Source: Caldifarciminota bacterium | GTDB lineage: Bacteria > Hydrothermota > Hydrothermia > S141-80 | NCBI GenBank assembly: GCA_015490255.1 | Contig: WFYF01000075.1 | Coordinates: 1-10,221 of the forward strand | DNA: 10,221 bases | Direction: 5' to 3' | Shown: positions 1 to 9,167 of the stretch, piece by piece | How positions within the stretch are numbered: the stretch's first letter is position 1 | Layout of the letters: each line of letters begins with the position of its first letter | Program-made: the position numbers and the translations under genes | The notes under the pieces: generated by a model | Databases searched by the model: none | What the model saw: the letters and a program-made list of their open reading frames with translations, nothing else | Told to the model about the DNA's origin: nothing

Positions 1-2210
1 CCCCGGAGTTCCATATCAAACACTTGGGCGTTGAGCCCTCCGAACTTCGTGTAGGTTACCCCGTCCGTGGTGAAATACACGCCCTGCTCCGTCCCCACAT
101 AGACTGTGCCGGAGGCGAAGTCCACCGCCATGGAAAGACAGTCCAGCGACACGGGAAGGTCCCCTGAAAGGTCCGTCCAGGAGAGGCCTCCGTCGGTGGT
201 GTGAAGCACCCGGGGACCCGAGGAGTTCAGGAACCAGGATCCCACACAGGCATACACCTCACCACCGTCTGCGGGAGAAACCACGAGCTCGTTGATCCGC
301 TCATACGTGCGGTTCAGCGCGGGGCTCCGGTCCTCCCAGGTGAAGCCCTGGTCCGGCGTGAAAAACACGCTTCCGTCCGACAGGCCCACATACAGGCTTT
401 CCCCGGAGGCTGCCGCAAGGGACAGAACCACGGCGCCCGCGCTCAGCGTTCCGCTGATGGCTGTCCAGGAGTCTCCGGCATCCGTGGACATCCACACCCG
501 CTCCGTCCCCACAAAGAGCAGGGAATCCCCCACGTTTTCCAGCACTCCATTGGCCCAGTCCGCGTCGTCCCCTGCGCTCTGCCAGGGCTCCGGAACGTTT
601 TCCTGAACCCACGTGGGATTGGGATAACCCGAGCTCAAACGATAGCGGGTGAGATACCGCATCCTCACATAGGTCTTGAAAAACCGCTCCAGACCTCCCT
701 GAAGGGTCCATGTGGTGGGTCCTCCGTCCCCGGAGGCATAAACCCGCCATTCGGGATGGTTGAACCGGATCATCGTTCCGTTGTCTTGGGTCCCGCCCAC
801 GATGAGGTCCGGACTGGTGGGATGGACGCTGAGGGTGTAGAACTGGGTGAGGGCCAGGGTGCTGTTCAGGTTGATCCAGGAGTTTCCCCGGTCCAGGCTT
901 TTCCACACCCCACCGTCCGTGGCCACCCACAGGGTGGTGTCGGGTCCGAAAGCGATATGGTGGATGTCGGGGTGGAGCCGGCCATTTGCACCGCGGTCCG
1001 TGAGATCCACAAAGCTCCCGGCGACGTAGTCCCCGCCCCCTGCGTCGGAGACCGTGATTTTCACGAAACCAAAGGTGGAAGCGTCATAAGGGAACACCCC
1101 GCCCGCATAGACCGTAAAGGGATCCGCCGGATCCACGGCCAGGGTGTGATTGTAGAACCCCTGGCCGCCGAGATAGTCCGGCGCACCGTCCACGAGATCC
1201 CAGGTCACTCCAGCGTCGGTGGATATATACAGCCCGAGAAGGGTATAGTCCAGTGAGGTCCCGAAACTCGCATACATCACATCCGGGTTGGAAGGGGCAT
1301 AGGCGAACTGGGCCCGGTAATATCCGCTGGTGGGAAGGGCGGTGACGAGGCTCCAGGTCACCCCGCCGTCGGTGGAACGAAACACACCGCCGGTGCGGTC
1401 CGCCGCAAGGACGGTGTCCGGGTGGAGGGGATGGACCAGAACGTCTGTGGTGGGGCCCGAGCGCCGCCACAACCAGGTGGCGCCGCTGTCCTGGGAAACC
1501 GCAAGCCCCGTCCGGTTGGCCACGTAAATCCAGGAGGGACGGCCTGGCGGAATCACGATGCGGGCGATGTAATATCCCACCTTTGCCGGGGAGGCGATTT
1601 TCTGCCAGGTGAGACCCCCATCCGGAGAGCGGAAAAGCCCGTCGCCGTATCCGCAGTCCCAGCAGTTGTGGAATTCTCCCGTGCCGTAATACAGGATGCT
1701 GGGGTTGGTGGGATCAAAAGCCAAGGCACCGCCCGTCAGGACAGGAAGGTGATCGGTCAGGGGAGACCAGGTGGTCCCCCCATCCGTGGTTTGCCACACC
1801 CCGCCGCCAGCGGAGGCGATGTAGACCGTCTGGGGATCGGTGGGATGGGGGAGAACCCAGGAAACCCGCCCGCTCACCGTTCCGTCGGACCAGTATTCTC
1901 CGGTGGCCGGTGCAGGCCCAAGAAACACCCAGGGGGAGTCCTTGGAGGTTCGGGAAACAAACCAGGTCCCTTCCGGAACACGATCCGGCGCGGCAAGAAC
2001 AGGGGGATCAAAGAACTTCGCATCCAGATAGCCTTCCTGTTTGCCGGGGACTTTTCCCCTCCGATTCCGCTGAAGGTGGGACGGGGGCTGAACCCGGCGG
2101 ATCCGTTCCTGGGCACGTTCCCGGTGCTCTAGGATTTCCCGGGAGATTTTGAGATCCAGGGCGCTTGAGGGCTGTCCCGCAAGCGCCAGCCACATACCCA
2201 TCATCACCAT
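1..2210 (-). CDS. Secreted Asp-box (BNR/sortilin-like) beta-propeller protein, C-terminus beyond window
   Basis: Reading the minus strand from the ATG at 2210 gives one uninterrupted frame of 736 codons that leaves the window at base 1, so the C-terminus is missing. Residues 1-17 form a short hydrophobic export signal (MVMMGMWLALAGQPSSA), followed by an Arg/Glu-rich stretch at about 20-60. The rest is a string of beta-propeller blades. Ten Asp-box motifs (S/T-x-D-x-G-x-T/S-W type) sit near residues 141, 194, 239, 278, 329, 437, 574, 617, 670 and 713. The opening W-x-x-L-G-P, the G-R-V-S ahead of blade one, the Y-G-T-G-E at 175-179 and G-T-Q-D-N-G-T at 473-479 are typical of WD40/YVTN/BNR-like exported proteins related to sortilin and GH74 propellers. 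Such folds bind glycans or proteins; no catalytic residues can be assigned, so the function is unknown. The start is set by AGGAGG six bases upstream. The gene follows the GT-C-like gene by 19 bases. An outer-membrane sorting domain could lie in the missing end, but that is a guess. Confidence 0.88.
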   Translation of the reverse strand, partial: MVMMGMWLALAGQPSSALDLKISREILEHRERAQERIRRVQPPSHLQRNRRGKVPGKQEGYLDAKFFDPPVLAAPDRVPEGTWFVSRTSKDSPWVFLGPAPATGEYWSDGTVSGRVSWVLPHPTDPQTVYIASAGGGVWQTTDGGTTWSPLTDHLPVLTGGALAFDPTNPSILYYGTGEFHNCWDCGYGDGLFRSPDGGLTWQKIASPAKVGYYIARIVIPPGRPSWIYVANRTGLAVSQDSGATWLWRRSGPTTDVLVHPLHPDTVLAADRTGGVFRSTDGGVTWSLVTALPTSGYYRAQFAYAPSNPDVMYASFGTSLDYTLLGLYISTDAGVTWDLVDGAPDYLGGQGFYNHTLAVDPADPFTVYAGGVFPYDASTFGFVKITVSDAGGGDYVAGSFVDLTDRGANGRLHPDIHHIAFGPDTTLWVATDGGVWKSLDRGNSWINLNSTLALTQFYTLSVHPTSPDLIVGGTQDNGTMIRFNHPEWRVYASGDGGPTTWTLQGGLERFFKTYVRMRYLTRYRLSSGYPNPTWVQENVPEPWQSAGDDADWANGVLENVGDSLLFVGTERVWMSTDAGDSWTAISGTLSAGAVVLSLAAASGESLYVGLSDGSVFFTPDQGFTWEDRSPALNRTYERINELVVSPADGGEVYACVGSWFLNSSGPRVLHTTDGGLSWTDLSGDLPVSLDCLSMAVDFASGTVYVGTEQGVYFTTDGVTYTKFGGLNAQVFDMELR

Positions 2211-2216
2211 GATTTC

Positions 2217-2222
2217 CCTCCT
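2217..2222 (-). promoter_or_regulatory. Shine-Dalgarno site of the beta-propeller gene
   Basis: The minus strand reads AGGAGG with six bases before the ATG at 2210. This decides between four in-frame ATG codons (2210, 2204, 2201, 2195) and an upstream in-frame GTG at 2228 that has no such site. It lies in the 19-base gap after the TAA of the preceding gene. Confidence 0.75.
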
Positions 2223-2229
2223 GTGCACC

Positions 2230-3561
2230 TTAAGGGTGCACGCTCCGGGGGGTTCTGTCAAGGGGAAGGGTCCAGAGGGTATAGGGTTTCCGGTGAGCAA
2301 CGGGGCGGGCCCCTGCTGCCGGAAGCACGGGGAGAAAGGCCGCGTTCTCGTCTTCGTGGGTGACGACATACCGCACCCCCGCTTGGAGGGCCTCTTTCAG
2401 ATCTGGATGAATCGCGTCCAGCCCGGTGTTCAACAGGGGTGTGTTCGGCCAGACCCGGCACAGCACGTGAGCCGTCCGGCCCACCCCCCAGGTCAGCTCC
2501 CGGGGCGGGGGAATGGCTTCAAGGGCCCGGATGTTCACCCGATCTTCTATCCAGGGGAAGCGCAGAAGGCCGAGCATCGCCAGAGCAACCAGCATGCCCA
2601 CCGCAACCGGTTGGGAAAAACGGAGCCAGCGAGGCCAGCCCCCCGGCAGGAGCATGATCAGGCCCATGAGTCCCCATGTGACAAACCGCGAAGCCCGGAA
2701 CCATGCAAGGAAGAACATCACCCCGGTCACGAGGGCGAGATAGCGGTGCCGCACGTCTTTCTTGCGGACGACGGGGAGCAGAAACGCATACAGGATCAGG
2801 GGAATCCCCCAGAGAACCCACACCTCTGCGGACTCACGAAGGGCCTGGGAGAAGAGGGGTTCCCATTCGGTTACGGCGGGAGGATCCAGGCCAAATTCCA
2901 CATTGGTTCGCCAGGGTTCAGGAAAGTAGGGATGGAGGGAACTGCCCAGGGCCCATACGCTCATGATGTTCAACCCCCGGCCGGGATCCCGCCGGAGAAA
3001 AGCCCAGACCCCCAGAAACACTCCGGTCAAAAGAACACCGCCGTGCAGATTGGCCGAAAGGACAGAAATCAGAAAAACCCAGCCGGCCGAAGGTCGCTTT
3101 TCCCCGAGATCTTTCAGCACCCACAGCCAGAGGAAAGCAACCAGGGGAACCAGGGCCACCTGGGGACGCAACCACTGCTCGGGCATGACGAGCCATCCTG
3201 CAAGAAGCAGGACTGTTCCGGTCTGAAAAGAGGAGTATTCCAGCGCGCTGCCCATGCGCCACAGCGCAAGGGCCAGGAGACCGCCGAACAGCAGCACCTC
3301 AAGAAGCAGCCACGCGGAAGGGGACAGGGAAAGGGCGGCGTGGGCCCAGAGGGCATAGAGCCAGGCCGGCCGGTGAAAGAACGTCCCCCGCAGCACCCAC
3401 TCGGTGACCGGAACCCGGAGGGTCTGGCCCTCCACCATGGCCCGGCCGAAGCAGGCGTACCACCACCCATCCCGAAAATCTACCATCAGAACCGGGAAGG
3501 AAAGCCACGCCAGAAGGAAAAGAAGAAAGACCACGAGATTCCTGCGGGAAATCCGGCTCAC
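2230..3561 (-). CDS. Polytopic membrane protein, GT-C glycosyltransferase-like
   Basis: A 443-residue inner-membrane protein. A basic N-terminus (RISRR) precedes a first span at about 9-26. Further hydrophobic spans lie near 66-80, 84-101, 115-126, 134-150, 160-188, 246-265, 274-288, 294-306 and 317-333, and a soluble C-terminal tail of about 110 residues follows. After span 1 comes D-G-W-W-Y-A-C-F-G-R (31-40). Later come A-N-L-H-G-G (170-175), H-P-Y (210-212) and T-E-W-E-P-L (231-236). This order (D-x-W-W near a GR, then N-L-H-G, then PY and EW) matches a family of multi-span proteins distantly related to GT-C/GT39 lipid-phosphosugar glycosyltransferases; substrate and activity are unknown. 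The GTG start overlaps the recR stop as GTGA, implying translational coupling. AGGAG lies only two bases upstream of it, so a GTG at 3534 is a possible alternative start, but that would lose the basic N-terminus. Confidence 0.82.
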   Translation of the reverse strand: MSRISRRNLVVFLLFLLAWLSFPVLMVDFRDGWWYACFGRAMVEGQTLRVPVTEWVLRGTFFHRPAWLYALWAHAALSLSPSAWLLLEVLLFGGLLALALWRMGSALEYSSFQTGTVLLLAGWLVMPEQWLRPQVALVPLVAFLWLWVLKDLGEKRPSAGWVFLISVLSANLHGGVLLTGVFLGVWAFLRRDPGRGLNIMSVWALGSSLHPYFPEPWRTNVEFGLDPPAVTEWEPLFSQALRESAEVWVLWGIPLILYAFLLPVVRKKDVRHRYLALVTGVMFFLAWFRASRFVTWGLMGLIMLLPGGWPRWLRFSQPVAVGMLVALAMLGLLRFPWIEDRVNIRALEAIPPPRELTWGVGRTAHVLCRVWPNTPLLNTGLDAIHPDLKEALQAGVRYVVTHEDENAAFLPVLPAAGARPVAHRKPYTLWTLPLDRTPRSVHP

Positions 3562-4163
3562 ATCTCCTCGCTGTCCAGAGGCTTCCGGTTGATCAGGGCC
3601 TCCCGGAGGGTGTCCAGATCCAGGCGATCCAGGGTTTTGCCCACAGGGAGGCCCACACCCAGCCGGGTGAGGGGAACTTCCACCCCGTGTTCCTGGAGAT
3701 ATTCCCGGAGGAAGGCCGCGGTGGTGTCCGCTTCAAATGTTGCCCCCAGCGCGAGGATGACTTCCCTCCAGGAGGTGCTGATCAGCCGGTGCCGCAGGGA
3801 TTCCAGCCGGAGATCCTCTGCCGAAATCCCTTCAAGGGGCGAGAGAAGCCCTCCCAGCACGTGATAACGTCCCCGGTATCCCGTGCGCTCAAAAAGCCAG
3901 ACGTCCCGGGGAAGCGGCACCACCAGGAGGCGATTTTCTCTTGCAGGATCCGTGCAGAAGGTGCAGGGGTTGTCCCGACTCCACGCCCCGCACACCCCGC
4001 ACACGCCCATCCCCTGCAGATCACCCAGACGGGCATGCAGTTCCTGCCGGAGCTCGGTATGGGTCAGAAGGGTGTGAAGGATGTCTTCCGCCGTTTTTTC
4101 GCCGATGCCGGGAAGTTTCATCAGGGCCTCCAGAAGACCGCGAATTTCCCTTGGAATTTCCAT
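3558..4163 (-). CDS. recR: Recombination mediator protein RecR
   Basis: A 201-residue protein, the usual RecR length. RecR works with RecO (and RecF) to load RecA onto SSB-coated single-stranded DNA during gap repair; it forms a ring-shaped clamp in the cytoplasm. The helix-hairpin-helix segment L-P-G-I-G-E-K-T-A-E spans 17-26. A four-cysteine zinc site uses Cys55, Cys58, Cys67 and Cys70. The Toprim domain runs from about 78 to 172 and holds E-R-T-G-Y-R-G-R-Y-H-V-L-G-G (92-105), S-P-L-E-G-I and R-L-G-V-G-L-P-V-G (167-175). Odd point: the Toprim Glu after the first strand (VVE in E. coli RecR) is Pro here (V-V-P at 81-83), and E-G-E-A-T-A is E-A-D-T-T-A. I chose the ATG at 4163 because it starts just before the HhH domain and overlaps the upstream stop as TGATG. 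The frame stays open 40 codons further upstream, but that part is not RecR-like. recR is usually next to dnaX and ybaB; neither is seen here. Confidence 0.95.
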   Translation of the reverse strand: MEIPREIRGLLEALMKLPGIGEKTAEDILHTLLTHTELRQELHARLGDLQGMGVCGVCGAWSRDNPCTFCTDPARENRLLVVPLPRDVWLFERTGYRGRYHVLGGLLSPLEGISAEDLRLESLRHRLISTSWREVILALGATFEADTTAAFLREYLQEHGVEVPLTRLGVGLPVGKTLDRLDLDTLREALINRKPLDSEEM

Positions 4164-4903
4164 CACCCGGCAACACCGAAGCCCATCACCCGGAACACCA
4201 GGGGAACCCCACCGGCCCGGAGATCCCGGAAAAGATAGAAAAAGGTCACCGGTCCCACCCGTCCCTGCACCCCCCAGCTCCATCCCCAGAGGTTCCCGGG
4301 TCTATAGCCGACATTCTGGGTGAAGGCGTGGTGTTCATACCGCACCACGGGCCACACCGGAAGCGCCCGGTGAAAGGGTTCCACCTCCACATAGCCTCCC
4401 AGCCCCCAGAGAGGATATCCCGGAACACTGGCATCGGCATAGGAAAGCCCCCCCGCAAGAATCAGGGGGAAATAGCGATTGCCCAGGGTCCAGATCAGGC
4501 CTCCCAGTCCCACCACCAGAAGGTTCTGCTCGTTTTCAAAGTGGAGCCAGGACGCTCCCAGGGCGAAGCCCCCCATGCCTTTCGGAAAATCCAGCGCGCG
4601 TCCCTCTATGAAATACCCCTGGTAAAGGTCCCGGGTTGTGTGAACCCCACCAATCCGGACTTCCCGGAGAGGCACGATCCTCCGGCGGGGATTGCCCACC
4701 AGGCTGTAGGCCAGGAGAATCCCGGTCGCCCGAAACACATCGGCGAGGATCTCGTCATAAGCTTCTGAGCGGCGCAGAAGATCCCGGGAGGAGTCTTCCG
4801 GGATCAGCCGGGCGGAGTCGGGGGGCTTGAGGCCTTCGGCGGCCCGGCGAAGGCTGTCGGTGGAGTCGGCCAGCACGAAAAACCCCAGAAGAACGAAGAT
4901 CAC
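4163..4903 (-). CDS. Exported hypothetical protein, possible small outer-membrane beta-barrel
   Basis: I do not recognise a named family. The 246-residue product begins with a hydrophobic signal (MIFVLLGFFVLA, likely cut near residue 12). A polar, charged helical region follows at about 14-60. The rest is rich in Gly, aromatic and alternating hydrophobic residues (for example 112-120, 128-140, 145-155, 164-174, 184-194 and 203-226), as expected for beta-strands of an outer-membrane barrel or a related envelope protein. It does not end in the terminal Phe or Trp typical of many barrel proteins, so the barrel call is tentative. The GTG start at 4903 is supported by AGGAGG six bases upstream, inside the end of the TPR gene. 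Only one base separates it from that gene's stop. Its own stop overlaps the recR ATG by one base. Position in the operon suggests a partner of the upstream TPR membrane protein, but this is inference. Confidence 0.75.
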   Translation of the reverse strand: MIFVLLGFFVLADSTDSLRRAAEGLKPPDSARLIPEDSSRDLLRRSEAYDEILADVFRATGILLAYSLVGNPRRRIVPLREVRIGGVHTTRDLYQGYFIEGRALDFPKGMGGFALGASWLHFENEQNLLVVGLGGLIWTLGNRYFPLILAGGLSYADASVPGYPLWGLGGYVEVEPFHRALPVWPVVRYEHHAFTQNVGYRPGNLWGWSWGVQGRVGPVTFFYLFRDLRAGGVPLVFRVMGFGVAG

Positions 4904-4904
4904 C

Positions 4905-6433
4905 TCACCCCTCCTGCTGATACCGTTTCAGATATTCCCGCAGCGCCTTGGGCGACATTTTCATGGTGAACTTCACGGGCGGTATGGCGCCGGGCACAAA
5001 CTTCAGCTCCTCCGGGTCCACGTTTTCAATGATATACCGCAGGGCTTCTTCCCCCTGGAGTTCACCGCCCCACTGGGCGTGGATGATGTAGCCCCCTGGT
5101 CCGAAAAACACCCCATGGGTCAGGTCTTTCTGGAAGCCTCCCTGCTTGCGCCCCATGGCGATGAGCACCAGGGCGCTGATCATCTTCCGGGGGTTGCCCT
5201 TCCGGGAAGGTGGGGGAGGTTCTTCTTTCTCGTCCATCTCCCGGGCGACGCTGAGCGCCTCTTCCAGATTGGTGGCCCAGACTTCATCCACAGGTTCTTC
5301 CCGGATCGGGGGGGAAGCGGGAGGCGGAGACGGAGGCGCAGGTTGTTTGGGCTGCGGCGGTGTCTGCCGGGGAGACGGCCGCTGGGGTGCCGGAGCGGAA
5401 GAGGGCGGAGGTGACGGAGAGGCGGCTCTCCGGCGTTGGGGCGGTGCGGCCGGTGGGGGCTGAAGACGCCGGGCGCGGGATGGTCTTCGGGAGGCCCGGA
5501 TGCTGATCCACACCATCACGAGGATCAGCAGCAGAAGACCGCCGCCTCCCCACACCATCCAGTCGGGATAAGGGGCCAGGAAGGCCGCAAGGGGCGCTCC
5601 CCACCGGGTCAGACGATCGGCGAGGGCTTCCGTCCAGGGAACCGAGACGGGACCGGGAGAGGGAGGAGAATCTGGCACCGGAGGCTTTTTCCCACGGACC
5701 TTGTCCAGGAGCTGCAACCGCAGGTTCACCACTTCCAGGTCGTTGGGGTTGAGCTTCAGGATGCTGTCTGCCAGGGTGAGGGCCGAGTCAAAGGATTCCC
5801 GGAGGATGAGTGCGGCCAGGCTTTCTTTCAGCGGCTGAATCGTCGCCGCAAGGGTGTCCCGGGGCGTTCCGAGGGTTTCCTGCTGGGCTGTGCCGGTTTC
5901 CCGGGAAACGGTTTCCGGACGCACGGGGGTCTCCGGCCGGGTGGTTTCCGCCGGGGGTGCCAGACGCGCCAGGGCCTTCCGGGCTTCTGCCATGCCCAGC
6001 CGGGCGGCCCGGCGATAGGCCCGAAGGGCGGCCCGGCGCCTGCCCAGCCGTTCCAGCACCTGCCCGTACCACAACCATGCCCGTCCGTCCCGGGGGTTCA
6101 CCTCCACCGCGAGTTCCAGATAGGATCGGGCCTGTTCCCAGTCTCCCAGCCCCCGGTGGCGGCGGGCCAGAAGCATGGCGAGCTGAAAGGTTCGCTGGCG
6201 ATACCGGGGATTCGCGGGATCGCTCTGATACAGCTGCGTGTAATAGATCAGGGCATCTGCATACCGTCCCAGCCCCTCATGGGATCGGGCAAGCCCTTCC
6301 AGAATCCGGGGATTCGCAGGATCCAGGGCATAGAGCTCTTCAAACTTCTGAAGGGCTTCGGTGTAACGACCGGCCCGCAGGTCCGCCTCTGCCTCAGGGA
6401 TGGTCACCCCAACAAGCAGAAGAAAGGCCCAGA

Positions 6434-6437
<4 letters not shown>
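4905..6437 (-). CDS. Membrane-anchored TPR protein with DUF4388-like C-terminal domain
   Basis: A 510-residue multi-domain protein of unknown role. Residues 1-18 are an export signal or N-terminal anchor. TPR-type helical repeats follow at about 17-50, 51-84, 88-121 and 122-155, with D-P-A-N-P and N-P-R-D-G at repeat ends. A Thr/Pro/Glu-rich spacer covers 160-195, and another TPR-like unit 205-245 (S-I-L-K-L-N-P-N-D-L). A transmembrane span at about 293-313 is followed at once by Arg-rich sequence (314-324), so the positive-inside rule puts the TPRs in the periplasm and the C-terminus in the cytoplasm. A Pro/Gln/Ser-rich linker spans 325-382. The final domain (about 415-510) contains G-V-F-F-G-P-G-G-Y-I-I-H-A, then G-E-E-A-L and E-L-K-F-V-P-G. 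This resembles DUF4388/PATAN domains, which occur in bacterial signalling and motility regulators. The ATG overlaps the pgk stop as ATGA. TPR, signal and span calls are solid; the DUF4388 relation is my inference from motif order. Confidence 0.85.
4910..4915 (-). promoter_or_regulatory. Shine-Dalgarno site fixing a GTG start
   Basis: The minus strand reads AGGAGG six bases before the GTG at 4903. It lies inside the last codons of the upstream TPR gene and supports the GTG as start of the exported hypothetical protein. Confidence 0.7.
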
Positions 6438-8951
<2,514 letters not shown>

Positions 8952-8959
8952 GCCGTCAC

Positions 8960-8965
8960 CCTCCT
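8960..8965 (-). promoter_or_regulatory. Shine-Dalgarno site of the operon's first gene
   Basis: AGGAGG on the minus strand, eight bases before the ATG at 8951. It overlaps the promoter-distal copy of a 9-base tandem repeat (8963-8980). Confidence 0.7.
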
Positions 8966-8980
8966 GTTGTACCTGTTGTA
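8963..8980 (-). repeat. Perfect 9-base tandem repeat in the operon leader
   Basis: The minus strand reads TACAACAGG twice in a row, and the second copy runs directly into the Shine-Dalgarno sequence of the YtxH-like gene. It lies in the predicted 5' untranslated leader. It may be a slippage duplication; a regulatory role is unproven. Confidence 0.7.
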
Positions 8981-9018
8981 TATTATTGCGGCGATCAACG
9001 CATCAAACCCACACCCAG

Positions 9019-9047
9019 ATTATTTACAACACGCACAGGATTGTCAA
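9019..9047 (-). promoter_or_regulatory. Predicted sigma-70-type promoter for the ytxH-like/gap/pgk operon
   Basis: On the minus strand a perfect -35 TTGACA (9042-9047) is followed after 17 bases by AATAAT (9019-9024), five of six matches to the -10 consensus. Transcription would begin near 9012, giving a leader of about 60 bases before the ATG at 8951. A weaker second candidate lies closer to the gene (TTGATG, 18 bases, TATACA). This is the only AT-rich gap on the left-going side, so it probably drives the whole downstream series of genes. Confidence 0.65.
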
Positions 9048-9054
9048 GCAGACA

Positions 9055-9083
9055 TTGAAAAAACGCCATCCTTTCCCTATACT
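9055..9083 (+). promoter_or_regulatory. Predicted sigma-70-type promoter for tRNA-Lys
   Basis: TTGAAA (9055-9060) and TATACT (9078-9083) are separated by 17 bases, each with five matches to the consensus. The predicted start, near 9090, is only about five bases before the mature 5' end of the tRNA. Its -35 box is seven bases from the -35 of the opposite promoter, so the two cannot easily be occupied by polymerase at once. Confidence 0.72.
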
Positions 9084-9094
9084 TACCCCTGCGT

Positions 9095-9167
9095 GGGCCG
9101 TTAGCTCAGCTGGAAGAGCACCGGATTTTTAATCCGGGGGTCGGAGGTTCGAGTCCTCCACGGCCCA
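9095..9167 (+). tRNA. tRNA-Lys, anticodon TTT (UUU)
   Basis: A complete 73-base cloverleaf. The acceptor stem pairs GGGCCGT (9095-9101) with ACGGCCC (9160-9166), and the discriminator base is A at 9167. The D-arm stem is GCTC/GAGC. The anticodon stem CCGGA/TCCGG encloses the loop TTTTTAA (9126-9132) with anticodon TTT at 9128-9130. The T-arm GGAGG-TTCGAGT-CCTCC is perfect. CCA is not encoded (CGA follows), so it must be added by the CCA-adding enzyme. Three more flanking bases on each side (CGT and ACG, the latter using the discriminator base) could extend the acceptor helix in the precursor. No T-rich terminator hairpin is visible just downstream, where the convergent transporter gene begins. 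Confidence 0.97.

Larger units (their letters stand above)
8952..9094. other. Divergent intergenic region between tRNA-Lys and the operon
   Basis: This 143-base stretch, less GC-rich than its surroundings, is the only clear non-coding gap in the window. It holds two back-to-back promoters, the leader tandem repeat and the Shine-Dalgarno site described separately. I see no riboswitch fold or rho-independent terminator in it. Transcription of the OPT transporter could therefore run on, antisense through the tRNA, into the operon. Confidence 0.7.

Noticed and set aside
201..1256. Plus-strand open frame (351 codons) antisense to the beta-propeller gene
   Set aside because: Low-complexity composition with no domain; the minus strand carries regular Asp-box repeats across the same bases.
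2211..2228. Upstream in-frame GTG start (2228) for the propeller gene, which would give a basic signal n-region
   Set aside because: There is no ribosome site before it, while AGGAGG is ideally spaced for the ATG at 2210.
2149..3864. A long plus-strand open frame (571 codons) antisense to the GT-C-like gene and recR
   Set aside because: Its translation is rich in Pro, Gly, Arg, His and Gln with no recognisable domain, and it lies opposite two convincing minus-strand genes. Long antisense frames are expected in GC-rich coding DNA.
4164..4283. A 40-residue N-terminal extension of RecR
   Set aside because: The extension is Gly/Pro-rich, unlike RecR, and is the overlapping frame of the upstream exported-protein gene. 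The ATG at 4163 gives the standard length.
5284..5500. Purine/pyrimidine-biased, GGAGGC-rich stretch that looks like a simple repeat
   Set aside because: It is the coding sequence of the Pro/Ser/Gln-rich linker of the TPR protein; the bias follows from proline codons.
9095..9167. Attachment site for an integrated element at the tRNA gene
   Set aside because: No integrase, no second copy of the tRNA 3' end within the window and no change in gene style on either side.
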